Origin: SAR324 cluster bacterium
GTDB taxonomy: Bacteria; SAR324; NAC60-12
Direction: 5' to 3'
DNA length: 64,000 bases
Assembly (NCBI GenBank): GCA_028281495.1
Contig: JANQJU010000092.1
Coordinates: forward strand, 18,715 to 82,714
Below, piece after piece: positions 28,776 through 36,603 of the stretch. The notes beneath the pieces were generated by a model, which had not been told where the DNA came from, made no database searches, and was given only the letters and a program-made list of their open reading frames with translations. The position numbers and the translations under genes are program-made. Numbering within the stretch: position 1 is the stretch's first letter; the number at the start of each line of letters is the position of its first letter.

Positions 28776-29606
28776 ATGGAAAAACAAAAGATTCAATTGG
28801 GTGCCGTCCAAGAAACATTATTGATTCCGCTATGGGCAAGGGCTGAGGAAACTCAGAAATCCGACCCCATGATCGAAGATCACAAGGCAGTGGAGATCGT
28901 CGACCAAATCGACTATGACTTCTCTCGTTTGTCCTCTGTTAAACTCACACAAGTGGCTGTTTGCATTCGGGGAGCGATTATGGATCGATGGACTCGACGC
29001 TACCTACACCACCACCCTCAGGCCACCGTTGTTGAGATCGGGGCTGGTTTGAACACACGGTTTGAACGAGTGGACAATGGTAACGTCCGATGGTTTGATT
29101 TGGACCTGCCCGACTCTATGAGTCTGAGGCAACACTTTTTCAAGGTATCGGAGCGTCGTTCTTTCCTGAGTGGCTCAGTCCTTGAATTGGATTGGATGGA
29201 GGCAGTAAAAGCCGCCCGCTCCGATTCTGTGTTGTTTTTGGCAGAAGGGGTGTTGATGTATTTTACTGAAGACCAAGTGCGTCAATTGTTCCTTCAGTTG
29301 GCTTCAGAATTTCCGGACTCTTGCCTAATTTTCGATGCGACCACGGACATTATGACCAAATACCAACAGTATCACGATGCTTTGCACTACACGTCCGCCC
29401 AGTTTCAATGGGGTATCCGGAACATACACGACGTTGAAAACTGGGACCCACGCATTCAGGTGGAAGAACATACAACTTACCACGATACCCCGTTCTTTTG
29501 TACGAAGGTTCCTTGGACTGTGAGATTGATGATGACAGTGGAACCGTTTCGCAGTTTATTCCATATCAATCGTTTGAAATTTAGCGAAAACCCAGTGGCT
29601 TTTTAA
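28776..29606 (+). CDS. SAM-dependent O-methyltransferase, LCM/PPM1 (TcmP-like) family
   Basis: 276 residues; ATG 6 nt after the PKS stop with GAGG 4 nt upstream, so it is clearly co-transcribed. The class I SAM motif VVEIGAGLNTRF begins at residue 86. WFDLDLPDSM and AEGVLMYF are typical of the leucine carboxyl methyltransferase fold (PF04072). In polyketide clusters these enzymes methylate carboxyl or hydroxyl groups of the product. This one probably tailors the released polyketide; the exact acceptor cannot be read from sequence. Confidence 0.88.
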   Translation: MEKQKIQLGAVQETLLIPLWARAEETQKSDPMIEDHKAVEIVDQIDYDFSRLSSVKLTQVAVCIRGAIMDRWTRRYLHHHPQATVVEIGAGLNTRFERVDNGNVRWFDLDLPDSMSLRQHFFKVSERRSFLSGSVLELDWMEAVKAARSDSVLFLAEGVLMYFTEDQVRQLFLQLASEFPDSCLIFDATTDIMTKYQQYHDALHYTSAQFQWGIRNIHDVENWDPRIQVEEHTTYHDTPFFCTKVPWTVRLMMTVEPFRSLFHINRLKFSENPVAF

Positions 29607-29639
29607 CACCCCCTCACCCTTTTAACGTAGGAGATTCCA

Positions 29640-31043
29640 ATGGCCGATAATCACAACACTGAATTCTTCAGCCCGGTAGAAATGGATCCGCATGAGTACG
29701 CCCAGGAAATCATTTCAGGCAAATACCAAAAACAACTGGAAGCACTCTATTCCGAAGAAGAGCGAGAATTGATCAACGACCTGTGTGGAAAAGTCATGAA
29801 GACTTCACGTCCCAAGATAGATGCGCCCTATGTTTTCATTTTACCCGGAAACTTGATGGCTCAGCTTTCCAAGGACGGGCAAGTGATTTGGATCGACCTA
29901 ATCCAATTGCTAAAAAACTGGCGTTTACTCAGTCTGGAAGGAGGAAATCAGTTGAGTGTGACCGGTTCGTTGACTATCTCCAAATTACTATACGCCAAAT
30001 TATTCCTCGCCATTTCTTTACAAGGCTATCGAACTTTTTTGATTCCTTATGATTGGAGGTTGAGCTTCCAACAAATTATCAAAAACGTTAGCAAGTTCCT
30101 CTATTCCGTTTACGAAAGGCGACAACATCTGGGCAGCCGCCCTTGCCATATTGTCACCCACAGTGAAGGGGGAATGTTGGGTCGAGCCGCTCTGATTGAT
30201 TTGGAGACAAAAGTCGACCCAGCAGACTTGTATAAAGTTTTTGGAAAGCTTGTAATGATCGCCTCCCCCAATCAAGGATTCTGGGCCATGATTCAGATTT
30301 TTCAAGGGGAGGTTTTGGAGGCCCTTCAGCATGTTGTGCCGTCCATTACATACCAAGACTTGCGTTCGACTTTGAACAAAGCCACAGGACGGCGCATCCC
30401 CAAATTTATTAAAGACGTGCTTCCTCAACCCGAAGACCCCAAACAGATGCAAGAAGTCGCTGAAGGGAGTCCTCTTGCGGAAGCAGTGAGATTTGCAAAA
30501 CAAAAACTACATCGCATTGCAAAGGTAACCACTGCTGAGGAAGATTCGTTCCCAGCATGGATCGTTGCCGCCATTCTCACCAAGACGCTTGTATTCACTT
30601 GGCCGGCCTATTACGAGATGCTGCCATTTTACGATTCCATCGATAGCAACCTCCAAAAAATCTACACGGCCTCCGAATGGCCTCGTTTTTTCCCCCAACC
30701 AGATCAAGACCAACTGGACTCAGCCATCCAATTTCAAAACGGTATTGGAGAAGCCCCTCAACCCGGTCATCCGGGATACGGACGCTGGCACCTCTTATTG
30801 GGCACTGAAGTCACGACCCTCACCAACGTGGAATTACGTGAAGGCCTCTTGACTAATCGATTTGTATACACCACAAGTGAAAATGGAGATGGCATTGTGG
30901 CCGAAAACTTAGCACGTATGGAAAATCTCGATCTTTTCACACAAACGTTTCCCCAAACCTCTCATCTAGAGTTAGTGGTGCGGGATCCTCCTATCAACGC
31001 TACACTTCAAATCCTGGAAATGCCCGTTTTGGAAGAACTCTAA
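29640..31043 (+). CDS. LCAT-like alpha/beta hydrolase/acyltransferase, copy 1
   Basis: 467 residues; ATG with TAGGAG 6 nt upstream. It has an alpha/beta hydrolase plan as in lecithin:cholesterol acyltransferase-like proteins (PF02450). An early FILPGNLMAQL strand with an oxyanion-type loop is followed by nucleophile Ser175 in VTHSEGG, Asp417 in GDGIVAENL and His442 in SHLEL. No signal peptide is visible, unlike secreted LCATs, so it may act in the cytosol on the assembly-line product. Family members hydrolyse esters or transfer acyl chains. It is a paralog of the next gene: the S/D/H blocks and the GYGRWHLLLGT-type segment are shared. Confidence 0.78.
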   Translation: MADNHNTEFFSPVEMDPHEYAQEIISGKYQKQLEALYSEEERELINDLCGKVMKTSRPKIDAPYVFILPGNLMAQLSKDGQVIWIDLIQLLKNWRLLSLEGGNQLSVTGSLTISKLLYAKLFLAISLQGYRTFLIPYDWRLSFQQIIKNVSKFLYSVYERRQHLGSRPCHIVTHSEGGMLGRAALIDLETKVDPADLYKVFGKLVMIASPNQGFWAMIQIFQGEVLEALQHVVPSITYQDLRSTLNKATGRRIPKFIKDVLPQPEDPKQMQEVAEGSPLAEAVRFAKQKLHRIAKVTTAEEDSFPAWIVAAILTKTLVFTWPAYYEMLPFYDSIDSNLQKIYTASEWPRFFPQPDQDQLDSAIQFQNGIGEAPQPGHPGYGRWHLLLGTEVTTLTNVELREGLLTNRFVYTTSENGDGIVAENLARMENLDLFTQTFPQTSHLELVVRDPPINATLQILEMPVLEEL

Positions 31044-31087
31044 AAATCTATTTCTAACTAAACTGCTCGCCTAATTTGTAGACTTTT

Positions 31088-32548
31088 ATGAACGAAAACT
31101 TGTTTCCGCCTAGCTTCAAAATAGAAGAACCTACTGATGTCCAAGAATTAGCGAACTTGATTCGCAAAGAGTCCTATCGCAGCAGCTTGATCTTAATTTA
31201 TGGCGAAAATGGATATCGGGATCTCCTCTACCTCGCTAAGCAGGTTATAGAAATGGACCTTTCTTGCCATGATGAGCAATACACACCGGTCGTTTTCATC
31301 ATCCCAGGGAATTTGACCAGCCAACTGAGTTTGGCAGGGAACGTTTTATGGTTTGATCCAGTCAATTTGTTAAGCAACGGTCTCGATTTAAGATTGTGGG
31401 GAGACAATCTGCTGGTGGTCGGGGGGGTGTTGCCGATCCTGAATCTGTATTATGCAAAGTTTATTTTCTTAATGCATCTCCACTCCTATCGTGTAAAGTT
31501 TATCGCTTACGATTGGAGACTTTGCTTCAAGCAACGAGCTGGTTTGTTTTGCAATTTGCTAAGACAGGAGTTTGAGAAATATCAGACCTGCATGGAGAAC
31601 TTAGAAGGACAATCTCCTAGTCTATACAAGTTGGATGATTCTCAAGGTTATCTCAATATCGTTACCCACAGTGAAGGTGGCTTGACCGCGCGAGGGGCTT
31701 TACAGGAACTGGTTCATCAATTTGGTGAAGAAGTTTATGACGCATTTGGTCATTTTATTATGCAAGCCTCCCCCAATAACGGATTTTGGGGAATGGTGCC
31801 TGTTTTCCAAGGAGGTTTCGAAGAAGCGATAGAAAATTTGCTACCAGCCCCTTATGACATCGAATTGCTCAAACTTTTGGTAGCAACTCGTTCGCTCCTC
31901 ATTAAACGTTATCTGGATCGAATTCCTTTTAGCAACGAACTGGATGCCTCCATAGAAAGAGTCTTAGATAATGTTCAAGCCTTCTGTCGCTCTCTCCCTT
32001 ACCCACTCAGTAACCTGTGGGAATCTGCTGAGGGCTTGGCATTACGACCTATACACATCATGTTAACCAAAATTTTTATTTTCACTTGGCCTGCTTGGTA
32101 TCAGATGCTTCCGTTTTTTGAATCTTCGGTAACCGGTCCTTTCAAGAAAATCTATAATGCAGATAAATGGCCGCGCCACCTTCCATGCCCTGATCAGAAC
32201 CTATTGGACCAAGCCATTTCTGTTCAATCTGATTTGCCTCCGGCTCCTTCTCCAAACACTCCTGGATACGGCAAATGGCATCTCCTACTTGGCACAGGCA
32301 CCAACACCCTCACCCAAGTTCATTTGAAGGAAGGTTGGCTCTGCAATCATTTTCAAGAAGTAACCTCTAAGGCAGGTGACGGCATTGTGGCAGAAAATTT
32401 GGCTCGCATGGAAAACTTAGACCCATTCACAATCTGTTTTCCAGGAGTGAATCATTTGCAATTGGTCACGTCACAGGAAGTGATTCTCAAAGTTTTAGAA
32501 ATTTTTTCGTTGAATGACATTCAAGCACCGCATGATTTTAGAGAATAA
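31088..32548 (+). CDS. LCAT-like alpha/beta hydrolase/acyltransferase, copy 2
   Basis: 486 residues. It is a tandem paralog of the 29640 gene with the same order of motifs: VFIIPGNLTSQL, nucleophile Ser195 in VTHSEGG, Asp431 in GDGIVAENLARMENLD and His456 in NHLQL. The two differ widely elsewhere, so the duplication is old and both copies have kept their triads. No strong ribosome site precedes this ATG; translation may depend on the upstream gene 44 nt away. It is the last gene of the + strand cluster. A role in ester transfer, hydrolysis or release of the product is inference. Confidence 0.77.
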   Translation: MNENLFPPSFKIEEPTDVQELANLIRKESYRSSLILIYGENGYRDLLYLAKQVIEMDLSCHDEQYTPVVFIIPGNLTSQLSLAGNVLWFDPVNLLSNGLDLRLWGDNLLVVGGVLPILNLYYAKFIFLMHLHSYRVKFIAYDWRLCFKQRAGLFCNLLRQEFEKYQTCMENLEGQSPSLYKLDDSQGYLNIVTHSEGGLTARGALQELVHQFGEEVYDAFGHFIMQASPNNGFWGMVPVFQGGFEEAIENLLPAPYDIELLKLLVATRSLLIKRYLDRIPFSNELDASIERVLDNVQAFCRSLPYPLSNLWESAEGLALRPIHIMLTKIFIFTWPAWYQMLPFFESSVTGPFKKIYNADKWPRHLPCPDQNLLDQAISVQSDLPPAPSPNTPGYGKWHLLLGTGTNTLTQVHLKEGWLCNHFQEVTSKAGDGIVAENLARMENLDPFTICFPGVNHLQLVTSQEVILKVLEIFSLNDIQAPHDFRE

Positions 32549-32878
32549 ACGACTCTTTGCATGAACTGTTCTTTGAATACAAAACTCTTTGAATAAATGA
32601 GCAACGCGACTGAATAAAAATCGCTTGAATAAATGAGCAACGCGGCTGAATGAAAGTCACTTGAATAAACGAGCAACGCAACTGAATGAAAAATCGTTTG
32701 AAAGCAAAAATTGCGGGGAAGCAGAAAAGGAAAACAGAGACTCAGCCCCCAGAACACATCCTCGTGGCCAAAGGATGTTTCTGGAGACGAGAGTCAGGAG
32801 GCTTATTGGAATCTTATGAAACAGATTCGAGAGGTATTGACTATCTATTGAATCTGACACATTCGAAGCGGGAAAGGT
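32549..32878. other. 330-bp gap with tandem repeat, no convincing gene
   Basis: This is the space between the convergent LCAT-like and MotE-like genes. It holds a 36-bp tandem repeat (see 32587-32696). A 67-codon + frame at 32686-32889 lacks a ribosome site, runs into the MotE-like gene and has no family resemblance. No clear hairpin-plus-T-run terminator was seen. Confidence 0.6.
32587..32696. repeat. 36-bp tandem repeat, three copies
   Basis: Three head-to-tail copies (about 32587-32623, 32624-32659 and 32660-32696) share the core ttgaataaa-gagcaacgc and then ctgaat-aaa. They differ at a few positions, so the array is not brand new. There are no spacers, so it is not a CRISPR array. It lies just after the last gene of the biosynthetic cluster. 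Confidence 0.85.
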
Positions 32879-33478
32879 TCACTTTCTAATTATTTCTTCG
32901 ATCAAACGAGCCGACTGTTGGGGAGGCATGTTTGCTAGAATTGCCCCGACATCTTTGTCTTTCATTTTTAAGAGAATTTGCACTGCGTCACGAGTTTGAA
33001 GTTGGGACAATGATGCGGCGGCTTGCGCCGCATCCATTTGAGAATAATAACGTACGGTTTTATCGAGGTTTTCTCGATCCTGAGCCCTTTTCTGCTCCAC
33101 ACTGTTGGAAACACGATCTTGTAACCGATTCACTTCATCGGTTCTTTGTTGGAGTTCTTCTTCCAACCGGCGCAATTGGGTTCCTCGTCGATTCAGTTCG
33201 GCTTCGCGGGCTTCCAATTCTCGACGTTTTCTTAATAGCTCAGTAAGTACCTGTTGCTCACTTTCCGTTAAAGTGCGAGGTTTGGGTGTTTTTGATTTAG
33301 ACTCACTCTCTTGAGGAGCATCAGGCTCAGAGCAAATGTCGATGTTTCGACTTTTGCAGAAGTCTTTTACAAAATCAGGTAGTGGCAATGCCCTGCTTTC
33401 TATGGGCAGGAAGAGCATGCTCAGAATTCCCAATAAAAGAAATAAACCTATGGAAAGGTGGAGTGATCGGAACGTCAA
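32879..33478 (-). CDS. MotE-like membrane-anchored coiled-coil protein with MgtE_N-type domain
   Basis: 199 residues. The TTG start is chosen because AAGGAG lies 5 nt upstream and the frame then opens with a good membrane anchor or signal (LHLSIGLFLLLGILSMLF). A polar linker leads into a charged coiled coil (~75-130), then a C-terminal helical domain with YYSQMDAAQAAA and MPPQQSARLIEEI. This layout matches MotE/MgtE_N-type proteins that help flagellar stator assembly in alphaproteobacteria. No flagellar gene is nearby, so the function is by family likeness only. Divergent from the 33561 gene. Confidence 0.65.
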   Translation of the reverse strand: MTFRSLHLSIGLFLLLGILSMLFLPIESRALPLPDFVKDFCKSRNIDICSEPDAPQESESKSKTPKPRTLTESEQQVLTELLRKRRELEAREAELNRRGTQLRRLEEELQQRTDEVNRLQDRVSNSVEQKRAQDRENLDKTVRYYSQMDAAQAAASLSQLQTRDAVQILLKMKDKDVGAILANMPPQQSARLIEEIIRK

Positions 33479-33560
33479 GACTTCTCCTTTTGCAAAATAA
33501 TTTTTTTTGTTAGAGTGGCAGCTATCTGATTAAACGATTATCATTTAGAAGGAGGCATTC

Positions 33561-34043
33561 ATGAGGAGCACAATGTCTTGGGCGTTTGCAGAAAGAGACG
33601 GGGACGTCTTGATTTCCCTGTCCGGCAAAATCAATGAAGATTCTGCTTTCAAAGAGTTGTTACAAGAGATTCGCAAAAGAAACGTGAAAGCCTTGGCTTT
33701 CAATTTGAAAGATGTCCGCCGTGTCAACTCGATGGGAGTACGAGAATGGTTTTCCTTTCTTCGCCAGTTGTCTTGGCCCATTCCCGTTCCTCTTGAAGAA
33801 TGCTCAGTTTCCTTTCAACAAGCCCTGTCGCCCATTGAAGACTTTTCGCAGACCTGTTTGGTGAACTCCTTGTATCTGGATATGTTTTGTCCTTCATGCC
33901 ATGCGGAGTTTGATATCAAAGTCGAGCTAACCATGCCTGTCGATATGGACGCTGAATTTGAATGCCCCGAATGCAACAACATGTGCCAAGCAGAAATGTG
34001 GCGCGTGGAAAGTCTTTGCAAAGGCAATCATTCGTATGCCTAA
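33561..34043 (+). CDS. STAS-like domain protein with C-terminal zinc ribbon
   Basis: 160 residues; ATG at 33561 behind GGAGG. The first ~90 residues have the strand-helix pattern of a STAS (anti-sigma antagonist-like) domain: DVLISLSGKINED, then LAFNLKDVRRVNSMGVREW, where STAS proteins often carry the phosphorylatable Ser. The last 50 residues contain CPSC and CPEC pairs, a four-cysteine zinc ribbon. Such a pair suggests a partner-switch protein with a metal-stabilised tail. The 3' end overlaps the 34040 lipoprotein gene by 4 bp tail to tail. Confidence 0.65.
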   Translation: MRSTMSWAFAERDGDVLISLSGKINEDSAFKELLQEIRKRNVKALAFNLKDVRRVNSMGVREWFSFLRQLSWPIPVPLEECSVSFQQALSPIEDFSQTCLVNSLYLDMFCPSCHAEFDIKVELTMPVDMDAEFECPECNNMCQAEMWRVESLCKGNHSYA

Positions 34044-34171
34044 TAGCCACTATCTCTTTTTTCTGTCTGTTTTCCAGAATCACCCTGCGGCGAACTCTTG
34101 GTCGAAGGGCACCCTGCCAACACAAACGATAGAATCAATATTGCCAATACACCTTTAATTGCTCTTTTCAT
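34040..34171 (-). CDS. Small lipoprotein, 43 residues
   Basis: Found by reading the - strand. ATG at 34171 is preceded by AAGGAGGG 3 nt away. The product starts MKRAIKGVLAILILSFVLAG, then Cys21: a textbook lipoprotein signal peptide with lipobox LAGC. The mature part is only 23 polar residues rich in Ser, Lys, Gln and Gly. After cleavage it would be a lipid-anchored peptide in the inner or outer membrane. It lies 78 nt after gpsA on the same strand and may be its downstream partner. No family can be named; it resembles entericidin-size lipoproteins only in size and layout. Confidence 0.75.
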   Translation of the reverse strand: MKRAIKGVLAILILSFVLAGCPSTKSSPQGDSGKQTEKRDSGY

Positions 34172-34249
34172 ATACCCTCCTTCATCTGACTATTTAGATC
34201 GTTCGATTATAAGAAGGCTTCCCAAACACAGAAAGGATGGATGATCGCT

Positions 34250-35251
34250 TTATTCGGTTTCAGGAAGGTCTCGTTCCAATAGCCGATGCAAGGCCGCTTT
34301 ACAGGTTAACCCTGAATACAATATGTCGTAAACGGCTTCACATATGGGCATCTCTACGTCGTATTTTTGTCCCAGTTCATACACCGACACCGCGTTTTTA
34401 ACTCCCTCTGCTACCGACTTTTTATTGGCCATATACTCTTCCAGCGTTTCCCCTTTTCCCAAGGCTTTCCCCAGTGTATAATTTCGCGACAAGCTTCCCG
34501 TTGCAGTGAGTACCAAATCTCCTACGCCGGACATGCCTAAAAAAGTTTCCGATTGCCCGCCCATCAAAACTCCTAGCCGCTTGATCTCTGCTAGACCACG
34601 ACAGATCAACGCTGCACGAGCATTAAGGCCGAGTCCCATCCCGTCACAAATACCAGTGGCAATAGCAACCACGTTTTTAACAGTCCCTCCTATCTGCACG
34701 CCGACAATATCTTGACTCAGATAAATTCTGTAAGCTGGTCCACTGAGCAATTGTTGTAGCTCTTTTCCTATTTGGACATCACGACAGGCTAAAACCGCTG
34801 CGGTTGGAAGCCCCGATGCCACTTCCTTCGCAAAATTAGGGCCGGACAGCACCGCAATCGTAGGTCCTTCTCCTAACGTATCCTCATATACTTCATGCAT
34901 GAGTTGCGCAGTGCTTTGTTCGATACCTTTGGTTAAGATCACAAAACGATGGTTCTCCGTGACCACGTCTCGGATCTGCTGAATAATCGAACGCGTGACA
35001 TGGGAAGGTGTGGCCATGATTAGGACTTCATGTTCTCTCACAGTTCCTATCAGATCCGCAGAGGCATGCACATTGTAAGGCAAAGCATGATCAGGCAGAA
35101 ATGTTTTATTGCAATGTGCTTCATTGATCGCCTGCACCGTTTCTGTTTCGTAGGCCCATATGGTCACTGTATTGCCTTGTTGGGCTTGAAACATCGACAT
35201 TGCTGTCCCCCAAGCTCCTGCACCAATCACTCCAACTTTTATTGCAGTCAT
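34250..35251 (-). CDS. gpsA: NAD(P)H-dependent glycerol-3-phosphate dehydrogenase
   Basis: 333 residues from the ATG at 35251, chosen over an upstream in-frame start because GGAGG lies 9 nt before it and the protein then opens directly with the Rossmann motif KVGVIGAGAWGTA. Other GpsA blocks are LSGPNFAKEVASGLPTA, the catalytic-lysine segment VGGTVKNVVAIA-like (GGTVKN), and GLGLNARAALICRGLAE. It reduces dihydroxyacetone phosphate to sn-glycerol-3-phosphate, the backbone of phospholipids, in the cytosol. Family length is about 330, so it is complete. Confidence 0.96.
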   Translation of the reverse strand: MTAIKVGVIGAGAWGTAMSMFQAQQGNTVTIWAYETETVQAINEAHCNKTFLPDHALPYNVHASADLIGTVREHEVLIMATPSHVTRSIIQQIRDVVTENHRFVILTKGIEQSTAQLMHEVYEDTLGEGPTIAVLSGPNFAKEVASGLPTAAVLACRDVQIGKELQQLLSGPAYRIYLSQDIVGVQIGGTVKNVVAIATGICDGMGLGLNARAALICRGLAEIKRLGVLMGGQSETFLGMSGVGDLVLTATGSLSRNYTLGKALGKGETLEEYMANKKSVAEGVKNAVSVYELGQKYDVEMPICEAVYDILYSGLTCKAALHRLLERDLPETE

Positions 35252-35578
35252 AATTTGATTCCTCCAAAAAAAGTGCATTAGAAAATGTATCGTTTGCAAT
35301 CTCCAAAGCATCAATTTGATGTTTCAGCAATTCAGACTACTCCTAAGAAAATTGACGCCATTCAATTGGATAGAGATGTGAGAATTCGACATTCACATAA
35401 TAGTTTCACATTGATAGTATTTTGTTGCTTATAAGGTGTTTAATACTCAATACCAGATTGCAATGCCCCCATTGCTTGTAGTGTGTTTCAATTTTCTAAA
35501 CAGTATGAGGCAAGCTATGTATCCGTTTAGCTTTCTATATGTAATTACAGCGAAGCAACATTTTCAATCGAGCAAAAA
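35252..35578. other. 327-bp AT-rich divergent intergenic region
   Basis: It separates gpsA (-) from rsgA (+) and must hold both promoters. Visually AT-rich. I see a TTGACG at about 35352 but no well-spaced -10 box. A 29-codon frame running into rsgA has no ribosome site. No RNA gene or strong hairpin recognised. Confidence 0.5.
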
Positions 35579-36490
35579 ATGCGACACACCATAGGTACTG
35601 TACTTAAACGTACTAAGAGTTTTTATTATGTCGATATTGAAGGGGATGTGCAGCTTTGCAGAATCAAAGGCAATCTCTTCCAAAATGGGTCCACCGAGCA
35701 CACCGTTGCTGTAGGAGATCGAGTGGAAGTTGATCCCAGTGCTTCGGAAGATGCAGGTTGGATCTACAGAATATTACCACGTTTCAGTCAGCTGTCTCGC
35801 CCTAGCAGAGAAGGAAGAATGGAACAGGTCATAGTGAGTAATATTGAAAATTTACTAATTGTTGCCTCCCTTAAAAAACCCAGCTTTCGTTCAGGCTTGG
35901 TTGACCGTTTCTTGATTACTGCACAAAGGGGCAACCTTCAACCGACAATCATTATAAACAAGCTTGATCTAGGAAACCCTGAAGAAGTCAAACCCATAAA
36001 AGATTTGTACGAATCTCTTGGTGTGCCCGTGATCTTTACCAGCACAAAAACACGAGAAGGCGAAGAAACGTTAAAAGGTTTGTTAGTCAATCATACTTCT
36101 GTTCTATCAGGGCATTCCGGTGTGGGCAAATCTTCGTTACTTAAGATGTTATTCCCCGATTGGAGCATCTCTATCGGAAAGGTAAATCAGACGACGCACA
36201 AAGGACGCCACACGACGACTTTAGCCGAAATGTACCCCTTACCAGAAGGAGGGTATGTAGTGGATACTCCAGGAATTCGAGAATTGGGACTGTACGAAAT
36301 GGAACCGGAAGAGCTGGGTCAATACTTCGTGGAATTTGAAAATATTCAGCAAGCTTGTCATTTCAAAGCCTGCACCCACATACATGAACCCAAATGCGAG
36401 GTTAAAAAAGCAGTCGAAGCTGGAACGATCCATATGGCACGTTATGAAAGCTACTGCCAAATCCTTCGTTCCTTAACATCGAATGTTTGA
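35579..36490 (+). CDS. rsgA: Ribosome small-subunit-dependent GTPase A, paralog 1
   Basis: 303 residues. N-terminal OB fold (GTVLKRTKSFYYV, VGDRVEV), then a circularly permuted GTPase: NKLDL (G4) comes before GHSGVGKSS (G1), GRHTTT (G2 region) and VDTPGIRE (G3). A zinc motif follows, with C-x5-C-x-H-x5-C in ACHFKACTHIHEPKC. RsgA checks late 30S subunit maturation and hydrolyses GTP on binding the ribosome. The ribosome site is weak. A second, longer RsgA is encoded at 48581, so this genome has at least two. Confidence 0.95.
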   Translation: MRHTIGTVLKRTKSFYYVDIEGDVQLCRIKGNLFQNGSTEHTVAVGDRVEVDPSASEDAGWIYRILPRFSQLSRPSREGRMEQVIVSNIENLLIVASLKKPSFRSGLVDRFLITAQRGNLQPTIIINKLDLGNPEEVKPIKDLYESLGVPVIFTSTKTREGEETLKGLLVNHTSVLSGHSGVGKSSLLKMLFPDWSISIGKVNQTTHKGRHTTTLAEMYPLPEGGYVVDTPGIRELGLYEMEPEELGQYFVEFENIQQACHFKACTHIHEPKCEVKKAVEAGTIHMARYESYCQILRSLTSNV

Positions 36491-36492
36491 AA

Positions 36493-36603
36493 GGATTCAA
36501 GAGAAGTTAAACCTTCTGCTGCGCATAATAAGAAAAAATGTCATCTATGGATTCAAGAGAAGTTAAACCTTCTGCTGCGCATAATAAGAAAAAATGTCAT
36601 CTA
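36493..36603. repeat. 56-bp tandem duplication at the 3' end of the SDR gene
   Basis: A 55-bp segment starting ggattcaagagaagttaaac occurs twice with a period of 56 (36493-36547 and 36549-36603), with no mismatch seen. The right copy contains the last ~40 coding bases and the stop of the - strand SDR gene. The left copy lies in the space before the rsgA stop and looks like a downstream duplicate of that gene end. Lack of divergence suggests a recent slippage event. Confidence 0.92.

Noticed and set aside
32587..32696. Possible mini CRISPR array
   Set aside because: The units are head to tail with no spacers and show scattered mismatches; no cas genes are present.
32686..32889. 67-codon + frame with GCFW, recalling the MsrA active site
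   Set aside because: Only four residues match, the flanking MsrA sequence is absent, there is no ribosome site, and the frame runs into the MotE-like gene.
35490..35600. 29-codon leader peptide before the first rsgA
   Set aside because: No ribosome site, overlaps the rsgA start in another frame, and no codon pattern suggests attenuation.
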